From: Bacillus marasmi
GTDB taxonomy: Bacteria; Bacillota; Bacilli; Bacillales; Cytobacillaceae
Assembly (NCBI RefSeq): GCF_902168435.1
Contig: NZ_LR656167.1
Coordinates: 248,001-312,000, forward strand
Direction: 5' to 3'
Length of the DNA stretch: 64,000 nt
The position numbers were made by a program, and so were the translations under genes. Positions 34,657-43,792 of this stretch are shown here, piece by piece; the stretch's first letter is position 1; each line of letters begins with the position of its first letter. The notes below the pieces were generated by a model. It saw nothing but the letters and a program-made list of their open reading frames with translations, ran no database searches and was not told the origin of the DNA.

Positions 34657-34935
34657 ATTACGAGGTATATCTTAAGAAAATTATTATCCTTTCTTTTTAG
34701 TTTTAAGTTTCTGTGTTCATTTTTATCCATTTTGATTGTCATAAATAATATTAGGGGGAATGATGATAAAAACTTAATATTATTTTTTACGAGCCCACCA
34801 TTTTGGATAATTGAAAACCACACTAATAATTTATCGATATTTTATGTTTATTTATTTACTATCTCATTTTGGCTGGTTTTTGGCTTCATTGTTGACTTTA
34901 TTGTTTTTAAATTTCGGGATAAATATATTAAATAA
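34657..34935 (+). CDS. small two-helix membrane protein, apparent ATT start
   Basis: 92 codons from ATT at 34657: TRYILRKLLSFLFSFKFLCS … two long hydrophobic segments. The first ATG of the frame is at 34732, which would remove the first helix and has no ribosome binding site, whereas AAGGGTGATG lies just before 34657 and an in-frame stop precedes it. A near-palindromic operator controls it. Family not recognised. Confidence 0.6.
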   Translation: MTRYILRKLLSFLFSFKFLCSFLSILIVINNIRGNDDKNLILFFTSPPFWIIENHTNNLSIFYVYLFTISFWLVFGFIVDFIVFKFRDKYIK

Positions 34936-34994
34936 TAGTGGCTTTTATATTATTAAGCTACCTGTTGCTTATCTCCAATAGAGAAGAATAAATA

Positions 34995-35057
34995 ATCATC
35001 TGCAATCGGGCGCAATTATCGAGAGATGGTTGCGCCCATTTCATGTTTGATCAATAA
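34995..35057 (+). repeat. CGGGCGC element, copy 24
   Basis: TCTGCAATCGGGCGC, stem GGGCGCAATTATC/GATGGTTGCGCCC, ATTTCATGTTTGATCAATAA. Very close to copies 16 and 25. Confidence 0.88.
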
Positions 35058-35180
35058 AATTGATGAAAGAATTTATGTAATAATTTCCAATTAAATAACC
35101 ATTATATGGTAAAATAATATAAGCACGAATTTTGAAATAACCATATATAGAGCCGAGAGGCTTTGAATGGGGGAAATAAT

Positions 35181-35451
35181 TTGAAAAGATTACTTATATT
35201 TATTCTTCTATTACCTGTATTTGCATATAGTTTTTTTGCAACTTCCTGGACAGGTTCATACATTATGCTTGAGGAAAATTGGAAAAATCACATTGTATTT
35301 ACTCCAGAGAAAGCTACGGAACCTAAGCAAATTTATGATTTGATAAATTCATATATGCTTTTAAATACGATCCAATGATGAGTATAGTGTGTGTTTTTTC
35401 ATTTTTAGCGTTAATTGGAAGCTGTTGTTTAACTAGTGGGGGTATAAGTTA
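35181..35451 (+). pseudogene. small membrane protein gene with frameshift
   Basis: TTG at 35181 after GGGGGAAATAAT starts a signal-like helix (RLLIFILLLPVFAYSFF). The frame stops at 35378, but the next frame continues FKYDPMMSIVCVFSFLALIG to 35451, giving a second helix. One T missing in CTTTTAAA near 35360 explains the break. Function unknown. Confidence 0.55.
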
Positions 35452-35494
35452 AATTTGGATAGTTATTGAAATCTAATTAAGGTCGTGAAAAGAT

Positions 35495-35740
35495 GTGGAG
35501 AAGCAGTTTGAAACGGCCCACCGTTTTAGTAGTCATCATCGAAAGGTATTAGTAAAGGACAAAATATGTGGTTGCTTTTACTGTTTGAAAATCTTTAATC
35601 CCTCAGAAATTACCGATTGGTGTGATAATGAAAATACAGCATTATGTCCTTATTGTGGAATCGACTCTGTCATTGGTGAGAGTTCGGGATTCACCATCAC
35701 TGAACAATTTCTAAAAGGAATGCATAAGGAATGGTTTTAG
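35495..35740 (+). CDS. small cysteine-rich (zinc-ribbon-like) cytoplasmic protein
   Basis: 81 residues from a GTG. CGCFYC … CPYCGIDSVIG forms a likely zinc site (CxxC pairs about 24 residues apart), ending in TEQFLKGMHKEWF. I recall this as a small conserved bacterial protein without known role. The sequence looks intact. Confidence 0.8.
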   Translation: MEKQFETAHRFSSHHRKVLVKDKICGCFYCLKIFNPSEITDWCDNENTALCPYCGIDSVIGESSGFTITEQFLKGMHKEWF

Positions 35741-35760
35741 TATGTTGATTCTAGTATGTA

Positions 35761-35840
35761 GCTTATTCAGCAATCGGGCGCAATTATCGAGAGAGATGAT
35801 TGCGCCCTTTTCACGTTTGGGCCATTTAACGAAGCAATAC
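35761..35840 (+). repeat. CGGGCGC element, copy 25
   Basis: GCTTATTCAGCAATCGGGCGC, stem AATTATC/GATGATT with GCGCCC, TTTTCACGTTTGG, GCCATTTAACGAAGCAATA. Compared with copy 24 one arm base changed. Confidence 0.88.
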
Positions 35841-35967
35841 CTTTAATGCAAACTAGATCTCTATGTTAAGTTTAGTAGAGATTGTGAGAAATAAATTTGG
35901 GGATTGACCTGGAACGCGTTTCATAATTTATATTCAAAACAAATATTAGAAAGCGAGGAGAAAATTT

Positions 35968-36120
35968 ATGTTGGCAATCATTTCACTTTGCTTGTTTATC
36001 TATATCCCAGCATATTTTTGTTTAAAGACTTCTGGGCAATCGATGGATGTTAGACCAATTCAATTCATTGAAGATTATTTCATCGTTTCTAATGGAAAAG
36101 TAATTAAGAAACTACTTTAG
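35968..36120 (+). CDS. 50-residue protein with one hydrophobic helix
   Basis: ATG at 35968 after GCGAGGAG. MLAIISLCLFIYIPAYFCL is hydrophobic; the tail (MDVRPIQFIEDYFIVSNGKV) is soluble. Too short to assign; the ribosome binding site and spacing are good. Confidence 0.5.
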   Translation: MLAIISLCLFIYIPAYFCLKTSGQSMDVRPIQFIEDYFIVSNGKVIKKLL

Positions 36121-36163
36121 TTCACAGGACAAAATTTGAAAATAGATTTAAAAAGGTGAGAGC

Positions 36164-36862
36164 ATGACCAATATCAAAGATCTTGCAAAAATGGCCGGTG
36201 TTTCTGTTGCGACGGTATCTCGTGTATTAAATAATCATCCATATGTAAGTGAAGAAAAGAAAAATTCAGTTTTAGAAGCAATAAGAGTTAGTAATTATCA
36301 TCAAAATATAAATGCAGTACATTTAAGTAAGGGAAAAACACAGTTGATTGGGGTTGTTCTCCCTTACTCGGATCATCCCTATTTTTCTTTGTTATTAAAA
36401 GGAATTGCACAGCAAGCGTTGGAGCATAACTATAAGTTGGTTTTATTTCAGACCGATAAGTATTCCAGTGCGTTATAGAAGATTTGATATTGATTAACAA
36501 AAGTGGATGATACTTGGTCATATCAACCTGACTATATAATCGATAAATGCATTTATTTTGAGGATGGCGAAAAAGCTATAAAACAACTAAAAAAAATGGA
36601 GATACCGCCAACGGCGTTGTTAGTTACAAGTGATCAAGTTGCAGCAGGAATCGTGGTCAGTTGCCAAAAGCATGGAATATCTATACCCAATCAACTGTCC
36701 ATTATTGGATTTGATAATGAACCTATTGCAAAAATGATGAACATTACAACGATTGAAATTCCTCTATTGGAAATGGGAAGAAACCTTTTCCTTCAGGCAG
36801 TACAAGATGACTTATCTAACAAGGAATTATCTTCTCGATTAATTGAAAGAGAAACGGTTTGA
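36164..36862 (+). pseudogene. LacI-family regulator gene with internal deletion
   Basis: The N-terminal part has the LacI helix-turn-helix (IKDLAKMAGVSVATVSRVLN) and hinge, running to KYSSAL-stop at 36478. The second part from about 36503 has the C-terminal core (IPPTALLVTSDQVAAGIV, then LSIIGFDNEPIAKMM). About 100 residues of the sugar-binding core are missing between them and the frames do not join. Decayed gene. Confidence 0.88.
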
Positions 36863-37010
36863 TCTGAGAACATCCATCTCAAAATAATTCCTGAAAAGGA
36901 CATTGACGGACGGTTCAGTATATTGCTATATCGGCGAGCATTACCGAAAGTCACGAAACTTGAGCAAAAAAGAGTTCGAGGAGGCTCTTTAAGTAAGCCC
37001 ACTCTAATAA

Positions 37011-37073
37011 AATTGAAGAAGTACAAACGAAAATTAGAGATTTAAAAAGGATTGACAAAATTCTTTTAAATCT
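37011..37073 (+). pseudogene. C-terminal remnant of a MerR-family regulator
   Basis: KIEEVQTKIRDLKRIDKILL is the coiled-coil tail typical of MerR regulators. No DNA-binding part is left, and the coding match ends exactly at the left end of the MITE at 37075. Confidence 0.5.
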
Positions 37074-37074
37074 T

Positions 37075-37306
37075 GGCTGTGTTAAACCTGGCTGTTGATT
37101 TTCGGTTTATGGAATTCGAGGCGGACATAGAATACCTTATTTCGTTAAAATAGGTTAGATTCTGGGTCAAAGAGGACACATATGCTCTTATTCGGGCTAA
37201 AATCAAGTGAAACCACGGTTAAATAGGCAAATAGGGTACTCTGTGTCCGCTAAAAAATCAAAATTTGTTATTTTATTGAAAATAAGGTCTCTGGTGTCCT
37301 TAATAC
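37075..37306. mobile_element. MITE remnant, relative of the element at 15121
   Basis: Left end GGCTGTGTTAAACCTGGCTG…TTGATTTT matches the 15121 element, and the interior (GCGGACATAGAATACCTTAT … ACTCTGTGTCCGCTAAAAAA) is homologous throughout. The right inverted end seen at 15484 is absent here, so this copy is truncated. Confidence 0.78.
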
Positions 37307-37347
37307 AACATGCATGCACAAATATAGGCTTTGATAATCAATGAGTA

Positions 37348-37386
37348 AATGAAGCTATTTGTTAAAGAGAAACAAATAGCTTCATT
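37348..37386. terminator. long hairpin between MITE remnant and MATE gene
   Basis: AATGAAGCTATTTGTT … AACAAATAGCTTCATT, a 16-base perfect stem just after the MATE stop on the minus strand. T tract is weak, but the position fits a terminator. Confidence 0.6.
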
Positions 37387-37396
37387 AATTGTAAGT

Positions 37397-38767
37397 TTAG
37401 TTTAATAGTATTTTTAGGGCTTTCCTTTTCCAGAAAAATTGATGATAAGTAGATTGAGACAAGAAATTGACTATGAATGCAATTGGATATGCGAGCCATA
37501 TTCCATTTATCCCAAGTGTTGTAAAATGTGACAAGGAGTATGCTGCTGGAACTTCAATCAGTAAGATACTTGTGATTGTAAAAATTGTTGGCCATAATAC
37601 AGTACCTGTTGCTCTCATTGTTGCTGAAATTGCCTGAGTGTGACCCAAAATAACATAACTCCAAAATGAGAACATCATAAGGCTTTTGGCGATATGAATT
37701 GTTTCAGTGTTGTCTAAAAAGATACTTAAAATAGGGGTTGGGATTAGGTAAAGAATGAGAATGAGAATACCGCCAAGTAGATAATTTAATGTAATAGCTA
37801 TTTTCGTTATATGTTTAATGTTCGAAATGTTCCCCGACCCCACGGCTTGTGCAACAAATACTGAAATGGCAATTGAAATGCTCATTGCTGGTATTTGAAC
37901 GTAACTTGCAATTTGATTCACGATTCCATATGCAGCCGTTGCGTCGGAGCCATAATCATTTACAAGGGTTATAACTACGATTTCTGACAACGCTATTGAG
38001 ACCATACTTATGCTAGTAGGAATGGTTAATTTCAGTAAGGTTTTCAATACAGAGCTTTTCAAGTGAAGATGTTTCAAAATAATAGAGTCTAGTTTGAGCA
38101 CATGATTTCTTCTGTGTAAGTACCCTAATAGAATTACAAATGTAATGAAATTGGATAATACAGCTGCATATGCAGCACCATTTAATCCGAATTCCGGTAA
38201 ACCCAACCAACCGAAAATAAGAGTTGGCAACATGGGAATATTTATAATAATACTAATCAGTAAAAAATAAAAAGGTGTTTTTGAATCGCCAACACCTCTC
38301 ATAAAGGTTGTATAGCACATATATAAGAAGGTAATGGGTAATGTAACAAATAAAATACGTGCATACTCTGCACTTTCAATTAGAATATTCTCTGGTGTCC
38401 CCATCCAATTTAGAATATCTTCTGTAAAGAGTCCTCCGATTAGGGAGACAGCAATGGAAATAATCATCGTAAATGCTAAAGTAACACCTACTACTTCCTT
38501 CATTTTATTGATATTTCCACTACCGTATGTTTGCCCGACTAGAATAGAGCTTCCAGAACCAATACCGATGACAAAGGATAATAAGAAAAAGAATAGGGGG
38601 AAGAAAGCAGAAATAGCTGCTAAAGAATCTACTCCAAGTGTTTGCCCCACGATGATAATTCCAAATACTTGACCTAATGATTGCAATACACTTGCAAAAA
38701 TGACAGGTATGAGGAAGGCAATCATAGGTTTTGCTAAGACAATCGTTTCATTTAAAGATTTATTCAT
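37397..38767 (-). CDS. MATE-family multidrug efflux protein
   Basis: 456 residues with 12 predicted helices in two homologous bundles and MATE hallmarks (GQVFGIIIVGQTLGVDSLAAIS; the second-half counterpart AYGIVNQIASYVQIPAM). Exports cationic or drug-like compounds against Na+ or H+. The start follows AGGAGCTTTATAAA. It is downstream of an XRE regulator gene (17-base gap) in one operon, which probably controls it. Confidence 0.93.
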   Translation of the reverse strand: MNKSLNETIVLAKPMIAFLIPVIFASVLQSLGQVFGIIIVGQTLGVDSLAAISAFFPLFFFLLSFVIGIGSGSSILVGQTYGSGNINKMKEVVGVTLAFTMIISIAVSLIGGLFTEDILNWMGTPENILIESAEYARILFVTLPITFLYMCYTTFMRGVGDSKTPFYFLLISIIINIPMLPTLIFGWLGLPEFGLNGAAYAAVLSNFITFVILLGYLHRRNHVLKLDSIILKHLHLKSSVLKTLLKLTIPTSISMVSIALSEIVVITLVNDYGSDATAAYGIVNQIASYVQIPAMSISIAISVFVAQAVGSGNISNIKHITKIAITLNYLLGGILILILYLIPTPILSIFLDNTETIHIAKSLMMFSFWSYVILGHTQAISATMRATGTVLWPTIFTITSILLIEVPAAYSLSHFTTLGINGIWLAYPIAFIVNFLSQSTYHQFFWKRKALKILLN

Positions 38768-38783
38768 TTTATAAAGCTCCTAA

Positions 38784-39374
38784 TTATTTCAAATGCTGAT
38801 AATATAAACCAAATTGAGTATCATACCATAACAGTTTGCTATGTTTACGTTTCGGGATACGTGTTTGTAAACCCCATTCAGGGTACTGTTTAATAATCTG
38901 AATTTGATCACCAGTAGCAACAGCAATAAATGATATATAATGATCTTTTGTCATTGGATGATCGCTTGAAATAAACCATTCATTATCAATTTCTGTAATT
39001 GATAGCTTTTCTTCGTCTGTTACTTTCCTTGCTGCTAATTGTTCCAATTTTCTCCCACAGCAAGATATGGTTATATTTCCAGTTGCTAATACAATATTAT
39101 TACATGACGGACAGACAAAATAATTTGAATTTTTCATATTCCCTCCTACAAATTCATTCGATGGTAATTCACCATCTAAAATATTTTCTATATTTACTCC
39201 CAATAGGGTAGATAAACTTGGTAATAGAGTGACATCTGGACAGCCATATCCACGCTCCCATTTTGAAATTGTTCGATCAGAAATGTTCATTTGATCTGCT
39301 AATTGTTTCTGTGTCAGCCCTTTTTCTTTCCGCAAATTATAAATTAACTCTCCAACTTTACGATTATCCATCAT
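38784..39374 (-). CDS. XRE-family regulator with a cysteine-rich C-terminal domain
   Basis: About 196 residues; AGGAGGAG just upstream supports the ATG pair at 39374/39371 rather than 39398. Helix-turn-helix in residues 1-60 (LTQKQLADQMNISDRTISKWERG). After a linker comes CPSCNNIV … SCCGRKLEQL, a probable metal or redox site, and a C-terminal domain of about 90 residues. First gene of the operon with the MATE pump. Confidence 0.88.
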   Translation of the reverse strand: MMDNRKVGELIYNLRKEKGLTQKQLADQMNISDRTISKWERGYGCPDVTLLPSLSTLLGVNIENILDGELPSNEFVGGNMKNSNYFVCPSCNNIVLATGNITISCCGRKLEQLAARKVTDEEKLSITEIDNEWFISSDHPMTKDHYISFIAVATGDQIQIIKQYPEWGLQTRIPKRKHSKLLWYDTQFGLYYQHLK

Positions 39375-39571
39375 TTTCTCCTCCTGAACTATTTCCATCT
39401 TAGGGGTTTATATGGTTAGCAGCAACAAACGTTCCGTAGAGTGTAACTATTTCTCCTTTTGATCATGTTTTTATGACTGTAAACATTGGACTGTTTACAG
39501 CTGCTCTTGGTTTCTGAATTCTTGCTTATATAGTTAACTATATGGAAAATAAAAATGAAGATTTTTCAAAA

Positions 39572-39644
39572 GTTTAGGAAATAGAGCGCATTTCAGTAAG
39601 AAATGTGCTCTTTTTAATGTATTGGACCATTTATCAGAGCAATC
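39572..39644 (+). repeat. CGGGCGC element, copy 26 (diverged)
   Basis: AATAGAGCGC, stem ATTTC-AGTAAG-AAATGTGCTC, TTTTTAATGTATTGGACCATTTATCAG. Head altered to GAGCGC with matching GCTC on the other arm. Confidence 0.7.
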
Positions 39645-39677
39645 TACCAATCACATTTGCTAACAATGTATTAATCA

Positions 39678-39697
39678 GTTCATTTCCTGTTCATTTT
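39678..39697 (+). promoter_or_regulatory. HssR-type direct-repeat box upstream of hrtB
   Basis: GTTCATTTC-CT-GTTCATTTT: two 9-base direct repeats separated by two bases, matching the layout and most bases of the HssR site known from Staphylococcus aureus hrtAB (GTTCATATT-N2-GTTCATATT). It lies 42 bases before the hrtB start. Confidence 0.75.
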
Positions 39698-39738
39698 TGA
39701 GATGTATTCTAAGGATGTCAAAAAAAGTGGAGGAATGT

Positions 39739-40776
39739 ATGATGAATCTTGCAATTAAAGAAATCAAGAAAAATAAAGTTAGATTTTTAATATTAGGTTC
39801 AATTGTTTTTCTCGTTAGTTTACTAACTTTTATTATTTCAGGATTAGCAAACGGATTATCACAGGACAATGCTTCGTTAATTAAAGATTTACCAGAAGGA
39901 CAATTTTACATGAATCCTGAGGCAGAAGAAATTTATAATCTGTCTCGAATTAATAGCAGTTTGCAGGAAGAGTTAGTTAACGACTATAAAGACGCTACCG
40001 CATTATCCATTCAAATGGGCTTTTTGAATGATCGGAACGGCAAGCAACAAAGTGTTGTGTTTGTTACTTCAACCGAATCAAATCACTTTAATGATGTCAA
40101 AGACGGTGAAATCCTATTAGATCGTTCAATGGAGGATAAAGGGATCAAAGTTGGAGATATTTTAACGAATCCTCAATTTAGGGGTGAGTTTATTGTAAAA
40201 GGTTTTGTTGACCAAACGAAATTCAGCCATGCAGCTGTTGCATTTATTAATATTGAGAACTACAAAGAAATTTATAAAGTTAGTGAGATGCAGTTAGTAT
40301 TTATACCAAAAGAAGATTCTCCCGAGGAGATTACGGGTTTACAATCATTTTCAAAGCAAGAATTTCTCAAAACAATACCAAGCTATAATGCAGAACAGAT
40401 GACGTTAAATATGATTGTTTGGTTTTTAGTCGTCATTAGTGGAATGTTGTTTGCTATCTTTTTCTATATGATGAATGTTCAAAAGATTGGTTTGTACGGT
40501 ATTTTAAAAGCAATCGGTTTAAAAACAAGGAGATTATTTACAATGATGTGGACACAATTTATCTTTATTACTATTACTTCACTTGCACTGTCTATTGCAT
40601 TTAGTCAAGGTTTTAACACGATTGCACCTGAAGGAATGCCTTTTAGTTTAACCATTGAAACAACATTGATACTATCTGGGGTATTCCTCGTAATTGGATT
40701 TATTGGCACTTCTATTGCAAGCTTACAAATTAAAAAAATTGAACCATTACAAGCGATTCAACAAGGAGAGATGTAG
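39739..40776 (+). CDS. hrtB: heme exporter permease HrtB
   Basis: About 345 residues; GGAGG at 39729-39733 supports the ATG pair at 39739/39742. FtsX/MacB-like permease: N-terminal helix, extracytoplasmic domain of about 190 residues, then three C-terminal helices. Segments such as NAEQMTLNMIVWFL and GLYGILKAIGLKTRRL match S. aureus HrtB. With HrtA it removes excess heme from the membrane. Identity is strengthened by the hssRS pair downstream and the upstream box. Confidence 0.88.
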   Translation: MMNLAIKEIKKNKVRFLILGSIVFLVSLLTFIISGLANGLSQDNASLIKDLPEGQFYMNPEAEEIYNLSRINSSLQEELVNDYKDATALSIQMGFLNDRNGKQQSVVFVTSTESNHFNDVKDGEILLDRSMEDKGIKVGDILTNPQFRGEFIVKGFVDQTKFSHAAVAFINIENYKEIYKVSEMQLVFIPKEDSPEEITGLQSFSKQEFLKTIPSYNAEQMTLNMIVWFLVVISGMLFAIFFYMMNVQKIGLYGILKAIGLKTRRLFTMMWTQFIFITITSLALSIAFSQGFNTIAPEGMPFSLTIETTLILSGVFLVIGFIGTSIASLQIKKIEPLQAIQQGEM

Positions 40777-40777
40777 T

Positions 40778-41473
40778 ATGTCATTATTCACCATTAATAG
40801 AGTGAGAAAAACGTTTAACAATGGGGATATTAAGGAGGAAATATTAAAAGGAGTGAATCTTTCTCTTAGAGAAGGTGAAATTACAGCATTAGTGGGTGCA
40901 TCAGGTTCAGGTAAAAGTACACTGCTTACAATAGCTGCAGGACTTCAATCAGCATCAGATGGTCAAGTACTATTCGAAGAGAAAAATATAAGTGCTATGA
41001 ATCAGGAGCAAATTCGAGAAATAAGATCGAAAAAATTTGGTTTTATCTTTCAATTTGCATACCTTGTTCCATTTCTCTCAGTACAAGAACAATTAATGTT
41101 AATGCTAGATGTTTCTGAAACGGAACTAAAGAAGAGTGAACAGAAAAGAGAAGTTGGTAAAATTCTCCAATTAATTGGAATGGAACATCGAAAACATGCC
41201 TATCCATCCTCATTGTCAGGTGGGGAGAAACAAAGAGTTGCCATTGCTCGGGCGATTATTCATAAACCTAAAGTTCTTTTTGCTGATGAACCGACTGCAA
41301 GTCTAGATTCCAAAAGGTCAAAAGAGGTAATGGCATTAATACGAAATATAACGCAAACCTTGAACATTACTACCCTAATCGTAACTCATGATGAAGAGAT
41401 ACTTTCATATACCGATCACATCATTAAAATGAGCGATGGTTTAATTTTACAAAATAAAGAGTTAATCTATTAA
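40778..41473 (+). CDS. hrtA: heme exporter ATPase HrtA
   Basis: 231 residues; AAGGAGAG before the ATG, one base after the hrtB stop. Walker A GASGSGKST, signature LSGGEKQRVAIARA, Walker B VLFADEPTASLDS, H-loop VTHDE. Powers HrtB. Order hrtB-hrtA-hssR-hssS on one strand differs from S. aureus, where hrtAB and hssRS are divergent. Confidence 0.9.
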   Translation: MSLFTINRVRKTFNNGDIKEEILKGVNLSLREGEITALVGASGSGKSTLLTIAAGLQSASDGQVLFEEKNISAMNQEQIREIRSKKFGFIFQFAYLVPFLSVQEQLMLMLDVSETELKKSEQKREVGKILQLIGMEHRKHAYPSSLSGGEKQRVAIARAIIHKPKVLFADEPTASLDSKRSKEVMALIRNITQTLNITTLIVTHDEEILSYTDHIIKMSDGLILQNKELIY

Positions 41474-41584
41474 TATTAAGATACAATTTACCACTTCGTT
41501 TAAAATTTTTAAATTAAAGCCCGGTAATTCTTCCCTGGGGAATTTTTGATATTCAGTTCGATTGGATAGTAAGGAGGTACCGTA

Positions 41585-42265
41585 ATGACAAATATTCTAG
41601 TTGCAGATGACGATAGCAATATTTTAAACCTTGTATCCATTCACTTGTCTGAACTAGGTTATATAGTATTTAAAGCAAAAGATGGATTTGAGGCTCTAGA
41701 AATCCTTAATAGAGAAAACTGCCACTTAGCGGTTGTTGATGTAATGATGCCGTTTATGGACGGTTACAAATTAACAAGGGAGATTCGACAGCAGTATAAT
41801 ATCCCGGTCATCCTTTTAACAGCAAAAAACCAAATTGAGGATAAAGAGCAGGGATTTCAGGCGGGTACAGATGATTATTTAGTTAAACCATTTGAACCAA
41901 AGGAATTAAGCTTTCGTATAAAAGCATTATTGCGTCGGTATGACAATCAATCAGATGAGACTACGATTCGCATAGGAAGTACAACGATAAATAAAATGAG
42001 CTATGAGGTTCAGATTGGGGATAAAACGTTCCTTTTACCTTTGAAAGAATTTGAACTTTTGTATTTTTTAATGGCAAATTCTATGCAAGTTTTCTCTAGA
42101 TATCACCTAATTGAACAAATTTGGGGGATAGATTATGAAGGGGATGAACGAACTGTAGATGTTCATATAAAAAGGTTAAGAGAACGTTTTACAAAATTAA
42201 CAGATGACTTTCAAATTAAAACAGTACGAGGAGTTGGATATTTGCTCGAGGCCAAGCGAACATGA
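41585..42265 (+). CDS. hssR: heme-responsive response regulator HssR
   Basis: 226 residues: receiver domain with Asp52 (VVDVMMP) and Lys in VKPFEPKE; winged-helix effector ending RTVDVHIKRLRERF … GVGYLLEA. AAGGAGG precedes the ATG. Overlaps hssS by ATGA. Expected to bind direct-repeat boxes, of which one lies upstream of hrtB and another upstream of the gene at 43793. Confidence 0.9.
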   Translation: MTNILVADDDSNILNLVSIHLSELGYIVFKAKDGFEALEILNRENCHLAVVDVMMPFMDGYKLTREIRQQYNIPVILLTAKNQIEDKEQGFQAGTDDYLVKPFEPKELSFRIKALLRRYDNQSDETTIRIGSTTINKMSYEVQIGDKTFLLPLKEFELLYFLMANSMQVFSRYHLIEQIWGIDYEGDERTVDVHIKRLRERFTKLTDDFQIKTVRGVGYLLEAKRT

Positions 42266-43644
42266 AAACACTCTACGTAAAATTCGTTGTCGTTTTCATT
42301 GGAATCTTGATTTTGAGCAGCATTCTCGCATTTTTAATATCCAATGCCTACTATCAGCAAGTATTGAAACCGGATAATGATGAAAAAATTACAAAAATTG
42401 CGCAATCGGTCTCAACATATATTGACGAGCATCCAAATATCAACTTGGAAGAGTACTTAAATCATATTTCTTCTATTGGATATCAAATGTACTTAATTGA
42501 TGATTTAGGTGAAGAAGGTTTTTGGGGTGCAGCGTATAGAGATAAAAGGCTGCCTAATTCAACGATTGAGCTTGTGTTAAACGGTAATACTTATCACGGT
42601 ATTCTAAACTTTCCACGAGAAACGTTTGTAACAGGATTTTTTGCAAACGAGTTGAAGAATACAATAGGTGTTCCATTTACACATAACGAAAAAAACTATG
42701 CCCTTTTCATGAGACCAGATATTAAACTTCTTTTTAATGAAATGCATTATTTGTTTGGCTGGTTGCTTGTATTCACCATACTATTGAGCAGCACTATGGT
42801 CCTTTTTAGTACGAAATATTTAGTAAAGCCCATTTCAAAATTAACAACAGCCACAAAATCCCTTTCCAATGGTGATTTTAGTGTTGAACTTGATATCACT
42901 CGACACGATGAGTTAGGGGAGCTTTCCAATAGCTTTTTACGCATGGCAAGAAAATTAGAGCAAATGGATGATGTGAGGAAGGAGTTCATCTCGAATATCT
43001 CTCATGATATTCAGTCACCATTATCGAATATTAAAGGGTATACAAAGCTATTAGAAAATGAATCAATCACTATGGAAGAAAGAGGGCAGTACGTTTCAAT
43101 TATTCATGATGAAATTAGAAGATTATCTAATTTAACAAAACAATTGTTACTACTTGCATCGTTAGATCGTATCGATAATTTTGTGAAAAAAAAATCATTC
43201 AATGTTAGCGAGCAGATAAAAGAATTGGTACGAAATTCTCAGTGGCTAGTTAGTGAAAAAGGAATTATGCTTAGTTACTCTTTACCTGATGCCAATATAA
43301 TCGGTGACCCATCTTTACTCAACACCGTTTGGGATAACTTGCTAACAAATGCCATTAAATATAATAAGCCTGATGGAAGTATTGAGATATCATTGGAAGA
43401 AAAAGAAGAATCGATCATCGTTCGTTTTAAAGATACAGGAATAGGATTAAATCATGCAGAAATTGACCGAGTTTTTGACCGCTTTTATCGTGCAGATACT
43501 TCACGTGCACGTACAATTGAGGGAACAGGACTGGGGTTATCAATTGTTTGGACGATAATCAAATTGCATGGAGGGCATATACAGGTGGAAAGTATAGAAA
43601 ATGTAGGGTCAACCTTTGTTGTAGAGCTGCCAATTAATTTATAA
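42262..43644 (+). CDS. hssS: heme-sensing histidine kinase HssS
   Basis: 460 residues: helix 1 (about 7-28), extracytoplasmic sensor of about 130 residues, helix 2 (about 163-184), HAMP, then His248 in NISHDIQSPLS and an ATPase domain with N-box, DTGIGL and GTGLGLSI. The sensor region FVTGFF…NTIGVPF…FMRPDI is very like S. aureus HssS. It detects heme stress and phosphorylates HssR. Confidence 0.9.
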   Translation: MKTLYVKFVVVFIGILILSSILAFLISNAYYQQVLKPDNDEKITKIAQSVSTYIDEHPNINLEEYLNHISSIGYQMYLIDDLGEEGFWGAAYRDKRLPNSTIELVLNGNTYHGILNFPRETFVTGFFANELKNTIGVPFTHNEKNYALFMRPDIKLLFNEMHYLFGWLLVFTILLSSTMVLFSTKYLVKPISKLTTATKSLSNGDFSVELDITRHDELGELSNSFLRMARKLEQMDDVRKEFISNISHDIQSPLSNIKGYTKLLENESITMEERGQYVSIIHDEIRRLSNLTKQLLLLASLDRIDNFVKKKSFNVSEQIKELVRNSQWLVSEKGIMLSYSLPDANIIGDPSLLNTVWDNLLTNAIKYNKPDGSIEISLEEKEESIIVRFKDTGIGLNHAEIDRVFDRFYRADTSRARTIEGTGLGLSIVWTIIKLHGGHIQVESIENVGSTFVVELPINL

Positions 43645-43652
43645 ACAATATT

Positions 43653-43703
43653 AAGTCATACATTGATGATTGAATGACCAATCTTCACTGTATGGCTTTT
43701 TTT
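43653..43703 (+). terminator. terminator after hssS
   Basis: AAGTCATACA … TGTATGGCTT followed by TTTTTTG. Confidence 0.75.
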
Positions 43704-43713
43704 GTAAACGATT

Positions 43714-43733
43714 ATTCATTCTCTGTTCATATT
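43714..43733 (+). promoter_or_regulatory. second HssR-type box, upstream of the 43793 gene
   Basis: ATTCATTCT-CT-GTTCATATT: the second half-site is identical to the S. aureus consensus half GTTCATATT and the spacer is again two bases. It lies between the hssS terminator and the 43793 gene, 60 bases before its start. Confidence 0.7.
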
Positions 43734-43792
43734 GATGGAGTAAGTTATAGACATAGATTAGAAATGTATTTATAAAAAAGGGTGATTTTATT

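Larger units (their letters stand above)
39399..39738. other. divergent intergenic region between XRE-MATE and hrtBA
   Basis: Holds CGGGCGC copy 26 and the HssR-type box; no gene. Confidence 0.5.
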
